Source: Streptomyces sp. SM10
GTDB taxonomy: Bacteria > Actinomycetota > Actinomycetes > Streptomycetales > Streptomycetaceae
Direction of reading: 5' to 3'
Assembly (NCBI RefSeq): GCF_002910915.1
Contig: NZ_NEUF01000186.1
Span: forward strand, 4,494 to 68,493
DNA length: 64,000 bases
Position 1 is the first letter of the stretch. The number at the start of each line of letters is the position of its first letter. Below are positions 1 through 8,478 of the stretch, one piece after another. Both the position numbers and the translations under genes were made by a program. The notes beneath the pieces were generated by a model. It worked only from the letters and a program-made list of their open reading frames with translations, was not told where the DNA came from and searched no databases.

Positions 1-30
1 CCCGTACGACACGGTGGCGGGATCCCGGGT

Positions 31-792
31 TCACCGCGCCAGGGACGCCGCGTCCCCCATCACGATCACCGGGTACTTCGCGGGGTCCAGGGTGAGCAGG
101 AGCTCCCGCATCCGTTCCTCGGTCAGCGAGACGCAGCCCTGGGTGGGGCCGCCGTGGTCCACATGGACCCAGATGCCGCCGCCCCTCTCGCCGCCGAGCG
201 GCCGGGTGCGGTCCAGCGGGCTGGTGCCCGGGGTGCGGTTGTAGTTGATCGCGACGACGTAGTCGAAGGAGCCTTCCAGGGGCTCCCCCAGGAAGCCCTC
301 CCCGCTCACCGCGAAGCGGGACTGTTCGTCGTACGGCAGCAGCGCGCCCGGGTCGGGGAGCCGGCCCCCCGCGTCGGTCAGCCCGAAGACCCCGACGGGT
401 GAGCGCAGGTCGTCGGCGACGTGGTGGTCCGTCCACCCCTCCATCCCGTTGTGAGCGGGCCAGGGGCCCGCCCCGGGTCTCCAGCCGCGAGCGGCGTCGT
501 CACGGCTGTAGAGCGCGACCGCGGAGCGGTTGGAGTCGGGCCCCTGTCCCGTCACCACGAGGGCCTGCCGTGCGGTGACCGGGATCTGTGCCCGGGTCTC
601 GGGTCCCAGGTCCGGGATCTCCGCGGGAGCGACGAAGGGCTCCACGACGCGGGGCGGCGCGGGTGAGGCCCCGGGACCGGCCGCGCCCCTGGGCGCCGAG
701 GGGTCGGAGGTCTGCACCGCACCGGCGGAACAGCCGATGACCAGGACGAAGAGGGTGACGAGAAGGACGTACGGGCGACGCGGGACGGACAC
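31..792 (-). CDS. L,D-transpeptidase (YkuD-fold) lipoprotein
   Basis: Probable cell-surface L,D-transpeptidase of about 253 residues. The N-terminus has a basic start, a hydrophobic run and a lipobox-like VIGC, so it looks like a lipoprotein. A Pro/Ala-rich linker follows, then a catalytic domain whose end carries the histidine of HVDHGG and the nucleophile cysteine of QGCVSL, as in YkuD/ErfK enzymes that crosslink peptidoglycan. I placed the start at the GTG just before the signal peptide. The frame stays open about 285 bases further upstream, but a long N-terminal extension would bury the signal sequence. It lies downstream of aspS on the same strand, separated by a strong hairpin. The family call is fairly sure; the physiological substrate is inferred. 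Confidence 0.82.
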   Translation of the reverse strand: MSVPRRPYVLLVTLFVLVIGCSAGAVQTSDPSAPRGAAGPGASPAPPRVVEPFVAPAEIPDLGPETRAQIPVTARQALVVTGQGPDSNRSAVALYSRDDAARGWRPGAGPWPAHNGMEGWTDHHVADDLRSPVGVFGLTDAGGRLPDPGALLPYDEQSRFAVSGEGFLGEPLEGSFDYVVAINYNRTPGTSPLDRTRPLGGERGGGIWVHVDHGGPTQGCVSLTEERMRELLLTLDPAKYPVIVMGDAASLAR

Positions 793-1226
793 GGTGCGGA
801 ACTCCTCGGTGGCGGGCGGGCGAGCACTTCCGGTGCCAGTCCTTGCCGGGCCGGGCGGCGCCGAACCCGAACCGGGGCCATCCGGATGTACCCGCTCCGC
901 GTACCCGCGTACGGCGAGTTCCGCACGTCTCACCCGTACGCAGGCAAAGGGCACGGACCCGTCGGCGGTTCCGGGCCCCTTCCCGCAGGATTCCAGCGGG
1001 CCCTGGAGGTCCGTGCCGTCGTGGGTCTCGTCGGGGTCGACGCCCATCGTGATCGAGCCGGTGCCGCCCCACGCCATCCTGCCCGTGCGGTACGAGAGCT
1101 TCAGCGACCTCCGGTCACCCCGCTCCGGTCGTGTCCTCGGTCAGGGTCGTGCGGGTGGTGGTGCTCGAACAGGTGACGGCTGTGTGTTCCTGTGCGAGCC
1201 CGGTGACCACGGGCTCCGCGATGCAG
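793..1226. other. Intergenic stretch upstream of the L,D-transpeptidase
   Basis: About 430 bases between the chosen L,D-transpeptidase start and the aspS terminator. The transpeptidase frame remains open to about 1077 with fairly high third-position G+C. A longer product or a small unrecognised upstream gene is therefore possible, but I see no domain or clear ribosome-binding site that supports one. Confidence 0.4.
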
Positions 1227-1258
1227 AACAGTCCCCGGCCGGTCGGCCGGGGACTGTT
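1227..1258 (-). terminator. aspS terminator hairpin
   Basis: A perfect 14-bp inverted repeat (1227-1240 with 1245-1258) around a 4-base loop, about 30 bases past the aspS stop codon. Its right arm runs into a parS-like site. Confidence 0.85.
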
Positions 1259-1269
1259 TCACGTGGAAC
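1256..1269. other. parS: parS-like ParB site (one mismatch)
   Basis: GTTTCACGTGGAAC differs by one base from the Streptomyces parS palindrome GTTTCACGTGAAAC. It overlaps the end of the aspS terminator arm. ParB bound to such sites organises the origin region. Confidence 0.7.
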
Positions 1270-1289
1270 CGAAGCGGAACCGCTGACGC

Positions 1290-3107
1290 CTACTTCGCGC
1301 CCGTGTCCCTGGCCACCGAGTCCTTGGCCTCCGCCTTCTCCTTGGCCGACGCGACGGGCTTGCGGAGCTGGATGTTCAGCTCGCGCAGACGGGTCTCGTC
1401 CAGCTCGCTCGGGGCGCCCATCATCAGGTCCTGGGCGTTGCCGTTGAGCGGGAAGGCGATCGTCTCCCGGATGTTGGGCTCGTCGGCCAGCAGCATGACG
1501 ATGCGGTCGACGCCCGGGGCGATGCCGCCGTGCGGCGGGGCGCCGAGGCGGAACGCGCGCAGCATGCCCGCGAACTCCCTCTCGACGGTCTCCGCCTCGT
1601 AGCCGGCGATCGCGAAGGCCTTCAGCATGACCTCGGGCTCGTGGTTACGGATGGCGCCGGAGGACAGCTCGATGCCGTTGCAGACGATGTCGTACTGCCA
1701 CGCCAGGATGTCGAGCGGGTCCTTCTCCTCCAGGTCCTTCATGCCGCCCTGGGGCATGGAGAAGGGGTTGTGCGAGAAGTCGATCTTCCCGGTGTCCTCG
1801 TCCTTCTCGTACATCGGGAAGTCGACGATCCAGCAGAAACGGAAGACGCCCTCCTCGAAGTGGCCGGCGCGCTTGGCGGCCTCGACGCGGACGACGGACA
1901 TGATCTTGGAAACCTCGTCGAACTCGCCCGCGCCGAAGAAGACGGCGTGGCCGGGAACGAGGGACAGACGCTCGGTGAGGGTCTTGATGTCCGACTCGGT
2001 GAGGAACTTGGCGATCGGGCCCGCCAGCGTGCCGTCCTCGCCGACGCGGACCCAGGCGAGGCCCTTGGCGCCGTGCTCGACCGCGTACGCGCCGAGGCCG
2101 TCGAAGAACTTCCGGGACTGCGCCGCGGTGTCCGGCACCGGAAGCGCACGGACGTGCTTGCCGGCGAAGGCCTTGAACTCCGAGTCCGCGAAGATGTCGG
2201 AGATGTCGACGAGTTCCAGCTGGGCGCGCAGGTCCGGCTTGTCGTTGCCGTACTTCAGCATCGACTCGCGGAACGGGATGCGCGGGAACGGCGAGGTGAC
2301 GTGGCGCCCGTTGCCGAACTCCTCGAAGAGCTCGGTCATGAGCTTCTCGATCGGCTGGAAGACGTCCTCCTGCTCGACGAACGACATCTCGACGTCGAGC
2401 TGGTAGAACTCGCCGGGCGAGCGGTCGGCCCGGGCGTCCTCGTCGCGGAAGCACGGCGCGATCTGGAAGTAGCGGTCGAAGCCGGAGATCATCAGCAGCT
2501 GCTTGAACTGCTGCGGCGCCTGGGGGAGGGCGTAGAACTTGCCCGGGTTCAGACGGGACGGGACCACGAAGTCGCGGGCGCCCTCGGGGGATGTCGCGGC
2601 GAGGATCGGGGTCGCCATCTCGTTGAAGCCGAGGGCCACCATCTTGGAGCGGATGGAGGCGATGACGGACGAGCGCAGCATGATGTTGCGGTGCATGCGC
2701 TCGCGGCGCAGGTCGAGGAAGCGGTACTCCAGGCGCCGCTCCTCGTTGACGCCGTCCTCGGCGTTGATCGTGAAGGGCAGCGGGGCCGCCTCGCCCAGCA
2801 CCTCGACCTCGGTGACCTCGATCTCGATGTCACCGGTCGGGAGCTCCGGGTTGACGTTGTCGGCCCCGCGCGCGGAGACCTTGCCGTCGATCCGGACGAC
2901 CGTCTCCTTGGTCAGCTTCGACAGGGCCTCGTTGCCGGGGGTGCCGGGGCGGGCGACGAGCTGCACCAGACCGTAGTGGTCGCGCAGATCGATGAAGAGG
3001 ATGCCACCCAGGTCTCGGCGATTGTGCAGCCAGCCGCTCAGCCGGACGTCGGTGCCGACGTCAGAGGCGCGGAGCTCGCCGCAGGTGTGGGACCTGTACC
3101 GATGCAT
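1290..3107 (-). CDS. aspS: Aspartyl-tRNA synthetase
   Basis: Class II aminoacyl-tRNA synthetase that charges tRNA-Asp in the cytoplasm, 605 residues, the normal bacterial length with the GAD insertion domain. The N-terminal OB-fold contains [19 protein letters not shown]. Motif 2 is [10 protein letters not shown] around residue 222, and motif 3 ([14 protein letters not shown]) lies near residue 535. The start is the ATG at the anticodon-binding fold with no in-frame alternative that adds family sequence. The C-terminus is a short charged tail. It is transcribed divergently from the SpoIIE phosphatase gene and ends at a strong hairpin. Whether the enzyme is discriminating or also charges tRNA-Asn cannot be decided here. 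Confidence 0.98.
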   Translation of the reverse strand: MHRYRSHTCGELRASDVGTDVRLSGWLHNRRDLGGILFIDLRDHYGLVQLVARPGTPGNEALSKLTKETVVRIDGKVSARGADNVNPELPTGDIEIEVTEVEVLGEAAPLPFTINAEDGVNEERRLEYRFLDLRRERMHRNIMLRSSVIASIRSKMVALGFNEMATPILAATSPEGARDFVVPSRLNPGKFYALPQAPQQFKQLLMISGFDRYFQIAPCFRDEDARADRSPGEFYQLDVEMSFVEQEDVFQPIEKLMTELFEEFGNGRHVTSPFPRIPFRESMLKYGNDKPDLRAQLELVDISDIFADSEFKAFAGKHVRALPVPDTAAQSRKFFDGLGAYAVEHGAKGLAWVRVGEDGTLAGPIAKFLTESDIKTLTERLSLVPGHAVFFGAGEFDEVSKIMSVVRVEAAKRAGHFEEGVFRFCWIVDFPMYEKDEDTGKIDFSHNPFSMPQGGMKDLEEKDPLDILAWQYDIVCNGIELSSGAIRNHEPEVMLKAFAIAGYEAETVEREFAGMLRAFRLGAPPHGGIAPGVDRIVMLLADEPNIRETIAFPLNGNAQDLMMGAPSELDETRLRELNIQLRKPVASAKEKAEAKDSVARDTGAK

Positions 3108-3271
3108 CGTCGTTCATCCAGTCTTCGCGGTCGGGGTGGATTGACACCCCAGGCTACCGCCCGTGGGCGCAGCGTTTCATTGGCATTGTCGCCGCACGGC
3201 CGTACGGGAGCCCGCGGCGTCCGGCCGTCCCTCGGTGGCGACCGAGAAGAACATCTTCCTAAAGTGGGGCA

Positions 3272-5395
3272 ATGCGCACCGAGGAGATCCTGGCTGCGAT
3301 CGGGACCGGCCTGTGGAGCTGGGACAGCTCATCGGGCACGGTCACGCTCGACGCCGAGGCGGCACGCCTGGTGGGACTGCCCGCCGAGCCCACGGCCCGC
3401 CCCGGCGACGAGGTGCGCCCCCGCTTCCACCCGGCCGACTGGAACGAGCTCGACGGCATCGTGAACTTCGCGATCGCCGAGGACACCGTGGCCGAGGCCA
3501 GGATGCGGATCGTGGACGAGCAGGGGGCGGTCGTACGCACGGTGCGCACCCGGTCCAAGCCGGTCCCCCTGGACACCCCGGGCCGCCACACGTACGTGTT
3601 GATGGGCATCCTCCAGGAGGTCGCCGAGCCCCCGGGGGCCACCGCGGCGCAGACCCCCCTCACGGGCGACTGGCGGCGCTCGCGCGAGGCGTTCCTGCTG
3701 GACGCGGGGCGGGCTCTGGCCGAGGCCGGGTCCACCGAGGAGGTGCTTCGGGTCGCCGGGTCGCTCTCCATGCCCGGCTTCTCGCCGGACGGACTCGCCG
3801 TCTTCGGGGTCTCGGGCGAGCGGCTGACGGTCATCGGGCACCACGGGCACAACGTCGACGACGAGAAGCCCTTCACCGACATGCCGCTGGAGACCGACTA
3901 TCCGGCGGCCGAGGTCGTCCGGACCGGTCAGGCGATCTACCTCGAGTCGCCCGAGGAGTACCGGCGGCGCTTCCCTGCCACCTGGCCCCTCGCCGAGGAG
4001 TTCGGGCGCCGGTCGTGGGCCTTCCTGCCGATGATCTCGTCCGGGCACACCATGGGCGCCTGGATGGCCGGGTTCCGGCACACCGTGGCCTTCACGCCGG
4101 ACGAGCGCTCCGTGCTGACGACGGTGGCCAGGATGCTGGCGCAGGCCCTGACGCGCGCGGGGGTCGCCGAGACCGAGCGGGAGCTGTCCCTGGGCCTCCA
4201 GCGGGCCATGAGGCCGTCCCTCGGCCCCGGCGTGCCGGGCATGGAGGTGGCCGCCCGCTACGTCCCGACAGGGGGCGGGCTCCAGGTCGGCGGCGACTGG
4301 TACGACATGATCCCGCTCCCCAACGGACGGATCGCCCTCGTCATCGGTGACGTCCAGGGCCACGACGTGCGGGCAGCCGGGCTGATGGGCCAGCTGAGGA
4401 TCGCCCTGCGCGCGTACGCCGCCGAGGGACACCGCCCCGACGCCGTGCTCTCCCGCGCCTCGCGCTTCCTCTCCGGCCTGACGGAGACCTACGACCTCTC
4501 CGACGGCGAGGACCGGTCCGACGCGACGCGCTTCGCGACCTGTCTGTACGCGGAGGCCGACCCCGAGAACGGCACCCTCGACATCGCCCGGGCCGGCCAC
4601 CCCGACCCGGTGGTGGTCAGTGTCGACGGCACCGCGGTGATCCGGCAGACCGCGGGAGGGCTGCCCCTGGGCGTCGAGAAGGACGCCGACTACCCGACGA
4701 CCCGCGTCGTCCTGGGCCCCGGGGAGACGATCATGCTCTGCACGGACGGCCTCATCGAGACCGGCGGACACGACATGGCCACCGGATGGACCAGGCTCAG
4801 GCCGGTCCTGGAGAAGCCCGTGGAGGATCTGGACGAGCTCGCGGACGCGCTCGTCCAGACCGTGCACGGCCCCGGCTCGCACTACACGACCGGCCCGCTC
4901 GTCGACCGGCGCGAGGACGACATCGCGGTCCTGGTCCTGCGCCGCGAGGGTGCGCGGACGCGCAGGACCCCGGGGCGGCGCTCGGCGATGACCATCGCCC
5001 AGGCGGAACCGGAGCGGGTCGCGGCGGCCCGGCAGCAGCTGCGGGAGCTGCTGCACGACTGGGCGGACACGGAACAGGTCGACGCGGCGGAGCTGATGGT
5101 CTCGGAGATGTCGACCAACGTGCTCGTCCACACGGACGGCGACGCGCTGCTCGTGGCGGAGGTGAAGGGGGAGCGGGGCGAGAGACGGCTGCGGGTCGAG
5201 GTGGCCGACGCCAGCGACGAGCTGCCGCACAAGCGCCGGCCCGGGGAGATGGCGTCCAGCGGCCGGGGTCTGGTGCTCATGGAGATGCTCGCCGACGCGT
5301 GGGGGGTGAGCCCCAGGGGCGAGGGCAAGTCGATCTGGTTCGAGCTGTACGAGTCGGCGGAGCCGGTGGAACTGGGCGCCCTCGCCGGATCATGA
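3272..5395 (+). CDS. PAS/GAF-SpoIIE serine phosphatase with C-terminal ATPase domain
   Basis: Cytosolic regulatory protein of 707 residues with four parts. It has a PAS-like sensor (about 1-110), a GAF-like domain (about 130-290), a SpoIIE-type PP2C phosphatase (about 310-530), and a RsbW-like HATPase domain (about 550-700). The phosphatase has the metal-binding GGDWYD and GDVQGHD motifs. The ATPase has the N-box ELMVSEMSTNVLVHT and a SGRGLVLM G-box. This layout is common in Streptomyces proteins that set the phosphorylation of anti-sigma antagonists by partner switching. No sigma factor or antagonist gene is nearby, so its partners are unknown. The 3' end overlaps the convergent permease gene by six bases. 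The carboxy tail after the ATPase is short. Confidence 0.92.
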   Translation: MRTEEILAAIGTGLWSWDSSSGTVTLDAEAARLVGLPAEPTARPGDEVRPRFHPADWNELDGIVNFAIAEDTVAEARMRIVDEQGAVVRTVRTRSKPVPLDTPGRHTYVLMGILQEVAEPPGATAAQTPLTGDWRRSREAFLLDAGRALAEAGSTEEVLRVAGSLSMPGFSPDGLAVFGVSGERLTVIGHHGHNVDDEKPFTDMPLETDYPAAEVVRTGQAIYLESPEEYRRRFPATWPLAEEFGRRSWAFLPMISSGHTMGAWMAGFRHTVAFTPDERSVLTTVARMLAQALTRAGVAETERELSLGLQRAMRPSLGPGVPGMEVAARYVPTGGGLQVGGDWYDMIPLPNGRIALVIGDVQGHDVRAAGLMGQLRIALRAYAAEGHRPDAVLSRASRFLSGLTETYDLSDGEDRSDATRFATCLYAEADPENGTLDIARAGHPDPVVVSVDGTAVIRQTAGGLPLGVEKDADYPTTRVVLGPGETIMLCTDGLIETGGHDMATGWTRLRPVLEKPVEDLDELADALVQTVHGPGSHYTTGPLVDRREDDIAVLVLRREGARTRRTPGRRSAMTIAQAEPERVAAARQQLRELLHDWADTEQVDAAELMVSEMSTNVLVHTDGDALLVAEVKGERGERRLRVEVADASDELPHKRRPGEMASSGRGLVLMEMLADAWGVSPRGEGKSIWFELYESAEPVELGALAGS

Positions 5396-6490
5396 GCCGC
5401 CGGGAGCCCCCTGCACCTCACCGCCGGACGGTCCTTCCTCCCCGCCGCCGGCCTCGTACCCCTTGCGCAGTTCGCCGATCACCCCGAACGCCGCGGCACA
5501 CAGCGGCACGGCCAGCAGCATGCCCAGGATGCCCGCCACGCTCGCTCCCGCGGTCAGCGCGATCATGATCATGGCGGGGTGCATCTGGACCGTGCGGCTC
5601 TGGATGGCGGGCTGCAGCACATGGCCCTCCAGCACCTGTACGGCGAGCACCACGCCCAGCGCCCAGAGCGCGATCACCAGGCCCCGGTCGGCGAGGGCGA
5701 CCAGCACGGCCACGGCGCCGGAGAGGAAGGCTCCCAGATACGGGATGTAGGCGCCCACGAAGACCAGCGCCCCCAGACCCACCGCGCCCGGCACCCGCAG
5801 GATCAGCAGGCCCACCGTGATGCAGAGCGCGTCGATCAGCGCGATGAAGGTCGTGCCCCGCATGAAGCCCTCGACGGCCTCGAAGGCCCTGCGCCCCATG
5901 GCCTCCACGAGGTCGCCCGTGCCGCGCGGGGCGATCGAGTGGGCGAGGTGGGCGGCACGGTCGGAGTCACGCAGGAAGAAGAAGGTCAGCAGCAGGGCGA
6001 GGACTCCCGTGGTGACGAGCGACCCGAGCAGGCTGATCCCGCTGAGCAGCCCGCCCGCCGCGCTCGCCCCGAACTTCTCCACGAGGCTCTTGGCGTTGTC
6101 CGCCAGGTCGTCCACGTCGGCGACCCCCTTGATATCGAAGTGGTCGATGACCCACTGCGCGGTGTCCTTCAGGGAGTCGACGATCTGGCCACCGGTGTCG
6201 ACGAGCGCGGTGACGACGATGTACCCGGCGCCCCCGCCCACCGCCACCAGGGCCACACAGGTGAGGCCGGCGGACACCGACCGGTTGACCCGGTGGGCCG
6301 TCAGCCAGCGGTGCACCGGCCCGAGCAGCGCCGTACCGAGCAGCGCGAGCAGGACCGGGGTGACGGCGGTCTTGAGCGTGACGCACAGCCAGACGGCCAC
6401 CGCGGCGACACCCGCGACCAGGAGCAGGACACCGCACCAGGCGGCCGTCCGCCGCGCGACAACGGGCAGGAGGGGCTTCCGGGTAGGCAC
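5390..6490 (-). CDS. AI-2E family (PerM-type) membrane permease
   Basis: Integral membrane protein of 366 residues in the AI-2E/PerM superfamily. Hydrophobic segments occur near residues 15-45 and 65-90, then a soluble loop of about 60 residues containing the IKGVADVDDLADNAKSLV stretch. A cluster of membrane helices follows from about 145 to 335, including the conserved GAYIPYLGAFLSG segment. The carboxy end is hydrophilic. The start is a GTG preceded at once by a GGGAGG-like run, so the exact start is slightly uncertain. Members export small molecules or ions, and the substrate here cannot be told from sequence. It converges with the SpoIIE phosphatase gene. Confidence 0.9.
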   Translation of the reverse strand: MPTRKPLLPVVARRTAAWCGVLLLVAGVAAVAVWLCVTLKTAVTPVLLALLGTALLGPVHRWLTAHRVNRSVSAGLTCVALVAVGGGAGYIVVTALVDTGGQIVDSLKDTAQWVIDHFDIKGVADVDDLADNAKSLVEKFGASAAGGLLSGISLLGSLVTTGVLALLLTFFFLRDSDRAAHLAHSIAPRGTGDLVEAMGRRAFEAVEGFMRGTTFIALIDALCITVGLLILRVPGAVGLGALVFVGAYIPYLGAFLSGAVAVLVALADRGLVIALWALGVVLAVQVLEGHVLQPAIQSRTVQMHPAMIMIALTAGASVAGILGMLLAVPLCAAAFGVIGELRKGYEAGGGEEGPSGGEVQGAPGGS

Positions 6491-6731
6491 CCTCCCACCC
6501 GATCACGGGCCCGGAGCGGTGTCCCTTCCTCGCGGGCGTACGGGTGACTGCGCCGGACGGCACGTCACATGCCGTGCGGCGCCGGGGAGGTGCCGCGAGG
6601 CGCGGGGCCGCGGGGAGGCGGACCAGAAGCCTCCGCCGCCGACGGTCGACACGCCACGCGTACGGCCGGGTTGAACAGGCGGTGCGCGTCCGCCCCTTGC
6701 CGCCGCCGGACGGGCCGGACGCGCCCCCCGC

Positions 6732-7688
6732 TTACATCCCGTGAACGGCGGGGACGGTGCCCAGCAGCCCCTTCTGGAAGTCCTCGAAGGCCTGCTTGAG
6801 CTCGTCCTGGGTGTTCATGACGAACGGCCCGTAGTGCGCCATCGGCTCACGGATCGGACGCCCGCCGAGCAGCACGACCTCCAGGTCCGGGGTGTTGCCG
6901 TCCTGCGTCTCGTCGGCGCGGACGGTCAGCGAGGACCCCTTGCCGAAGACCGCGGTCTGGCCCGTGCGGACGGGGCGGCGCTCCGCACCGACGCTCCCGC
7001 GGCCCGCGAGGACGTAGGCGAGGCCGTTGAACTCCTCGCGCCAGGGCAGCGTCACCTCGGCACCCGGCCGGACCGTCGCGTGGACCATGGTGATCGGGGT
7101 GTGCGTGATACCCGGGCCCTCGTGACCGTCGAGGTCACCGGCGATGACGCGGAGCAGCGCGCCGCCGTCCGGGGAGGCGAGGAGCTGGACCTGGCCACCG
7201 CGGATGTCCTGGTAGCGCGGGGCCATCATCTTGTCGGCCTTGGGCAGGTTCACCCAGAGCTGGAGGCCGTGGAAGAGGCCGCCGGACATGACGAGGGCCT
7301 CCGGCGGCGTCTCGATGTGCAGAAGGCCGCTGCCCGCGGTCATCCACTGGGTGTCGCCGTTCTCGATGGAACCACCGCCACCGTGGCTGTCCTGGTGGAT
7401 GAAGCTCCCGTCGATGATGTAGGTGACGGTCTCGAAGCCGCGGTGCGGGTGCCAGGGAGTCCCCTTCGGCTCTCCCGCCGCGTACTCCACCTCACCCATC
7501 TGGTCCATCATGATGAACGGGTCGAGGTGCCGGTAGTTGATCCCGGCGAAGGCGCGCCGCACCGGGAACCCCTCGCCCTCGAAACCGCTCGGCGCGGTCG
7601 TGACGGTCAGCACGGGGCGGGCCACGGCGTCGGTCTGCGCGGCGACCTTCGGCAGGGTCAGCGGGTTTTCGACGGTCACTGCGGGCAT
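6732..7688 (-). CDS. Pirin family protein (carries a phiC31-type attB)
   Basis: Bicupin pirin of 318 residues. The N-terminal cupin shows the metal-ligand pattern in WHPHRGFETVTY and, further on, GSGLLHIETP. I chose the ATG at 7688 because GGAGGTGG lies eight bases upstream; an in-frame GTG at 7697 overlaps that ribosome-binding site. Pirins are iron-binding cytosolic proteins, some with quercetinase activity and some acting as redox-linked regulators; the role here is unknown. The gene is the homologue of the S. coelicolor pirin gene that harbours the phiC31 integration site, and that site is recognisable here at 7444-7489. It has no operon partner: the nearest gene on the same strand ends about 240 bases downstream. 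Confidence 0.95.
   Translation of the reverse strand: MPAVTVENPLTLPKVAAQTDAVARPVLTVTTAPSGFEGEGFPVRRAFAGINYRHLDPFIMMDQMGEVEYAAGEPKGTPWHPHRGFETVTYIIDGSFIHQDSHGGGGSIENGDTQWMTAGSGLLHIETPPEALVMSGGLFHGLQLWVNLPKADKMMAPRYQDIRGGQVQLLASPDGGALLRVIAGDLDGHEGPGITHTPITMVHATVRPGAEVTLPWREEFNGLAYVLAGRGSVGAERRPVRTGQTAVFGKGSSLTVRADETQDGNTPDLEVVLLGGRPIREPMAHYGPFVMNTQDELKQAFEDFQKGLLGTVPAVHGM
7444..7489. other. attB: phiC31-type attB site, unoccupied
   Basis: Compared by memory with the 46-bp S. coelicolor phiC31 attB, this stretch matches at about 40 of 46 positions without gaps. That includes both flanks (TGCGGGTGCCAGGG and CGCGTACTCCA) and the central TT crossover dinucleotide at 7465-7466. The pirin reading frame runs through it uninterrupted, so no prophage or vector is inserted. 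Confidence 0.85.
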
Positions 7689-7782
7689 GGGAGCCACCTC
7701 CGGGAGTCTTCTGATCCCAATTTAGTTGAACAGTGAACATCCCGCAAGGCGGCATTCATTCCCGCCCCGCACCCGGACAGCC

Positions 7783-7841
7783 CCGAGGGCCCGCACCGTG
7801 CCGGACGCCGTTGGTGCGTCCGTGCCGGTGCGGGCCCTCGG
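7783..7841. terminator. Long hairpin between the pirin and SseB-like genes
   Basis: A 15-bp perfect inverted repeat (7783-7797 with 7827-7841) encloses a smaller 5-bp stem (7802-7806 with 7818-7822). It lies just past the stop of the SseB-like gene and is the likely terminator of that gene. Confidence 0.8.
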
Positions 7842-7865
7842 AGTGCGTGCTGCCGGGCGCCGCGC

Positions 7866-8306
7866 TCAGCCGTACATACGGCGCATCGCGAAGTCCACCA
7901 TCTGCTCCACCGCCTTGGCGTCGAAGACCATGCGGTGATCGCCCTCCATGTCCAGGACGAAGCCGTAGCCGGTCGGCAGCAGGTCGATCACCTCGGCCCC
8001 GGTGATCACGAAGTACTTGGACTCCTTGCCCGCATAGCTCCGGAGCTCCTTGAGCGTGGTGAACATGGGGATCACCGGCTGCTGGGTGTTGTGGAGGGCC
8101 AGGAAGCCGGGGTTGTCGCCCCGCGGGCAGTAGACCTTCGCCGTGGCGAAGATCTGCTGGAAGTCCTCCGCGGACAGCGAACCGGTCGTGAAGGCTCGTA
8201 CCGCGTCGGCCAGGGACGGCGGCGAGGGCTCGGGGTACAACGGCTGCTCGCCGTAGCCGCCGCCCATCTGCTGCTGCGCGCCCTGGTTCTGGTCGTAGCC
8301 ATACAT
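7866..8306 (-). CDS. SseB-domain protein
   Basis: Small cytosolic protein of about 146 residues with an SseB N-terminal domain (roughly residues 50-145, from FTTGSLSAEDFQQIF to VDFAMRRMYG). A Gly/Gln-rich leader of about 40 residues precedes it. The domain is named after a type III secretion chaperone but is widespread in Streptomyces, where its role is not established. The start MYGYDQ is preferred; an ATG eight codons upstream (8330) is possible, and neither has a clear ribosome-binding site. It ends at a strong hairpin. Sure of the family, not of the function. Confidence 0.8.
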   Translation of the reverse strand: MYGYDQNQGAQQQMGGGYGEQPLYPEPSPPSLADAVRAFTTGSLSAEDFQQIFATAKVYCPRGDNPGFLALHNTQQPVIPMFTTLKELRSYAGKESKYFVITGAEVIDLLPTGYGFVLDMEGDHRMVFDAKAVEQMVDFAMRRMYG

Positions 8307-8478
8307 GCCGCAAAGAGTAATCGGACACATCTGTGCCTCGGGGGGTTGCGTCTTATTACTGACGGGTAGCATCATCGTAGAGGTCAGGTGATATACCCAC
8401 GCCCGGCCGTCCGCCGCCCGATCCTCTGTTCCTCCACGGGGCGCTGCGCGCCACTGCTATTGATTACGGAGCCTTCCC

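Noticed and set aside
1530-3464. A 644-residue frame on the plus strand over aspS
   Set aside because: It lies antisense to a clear aspartyl-tRNA synthetase, and its sequence (arginine-, glycine- and leucine-rich) is the usual shadow of a high-GC gene.
7720-7742. A MarR-type operator before the pirin gene
   Set aside because: Apart from AT-richness, the two halves of TTGAACAGTGAAC do not pair well enough.
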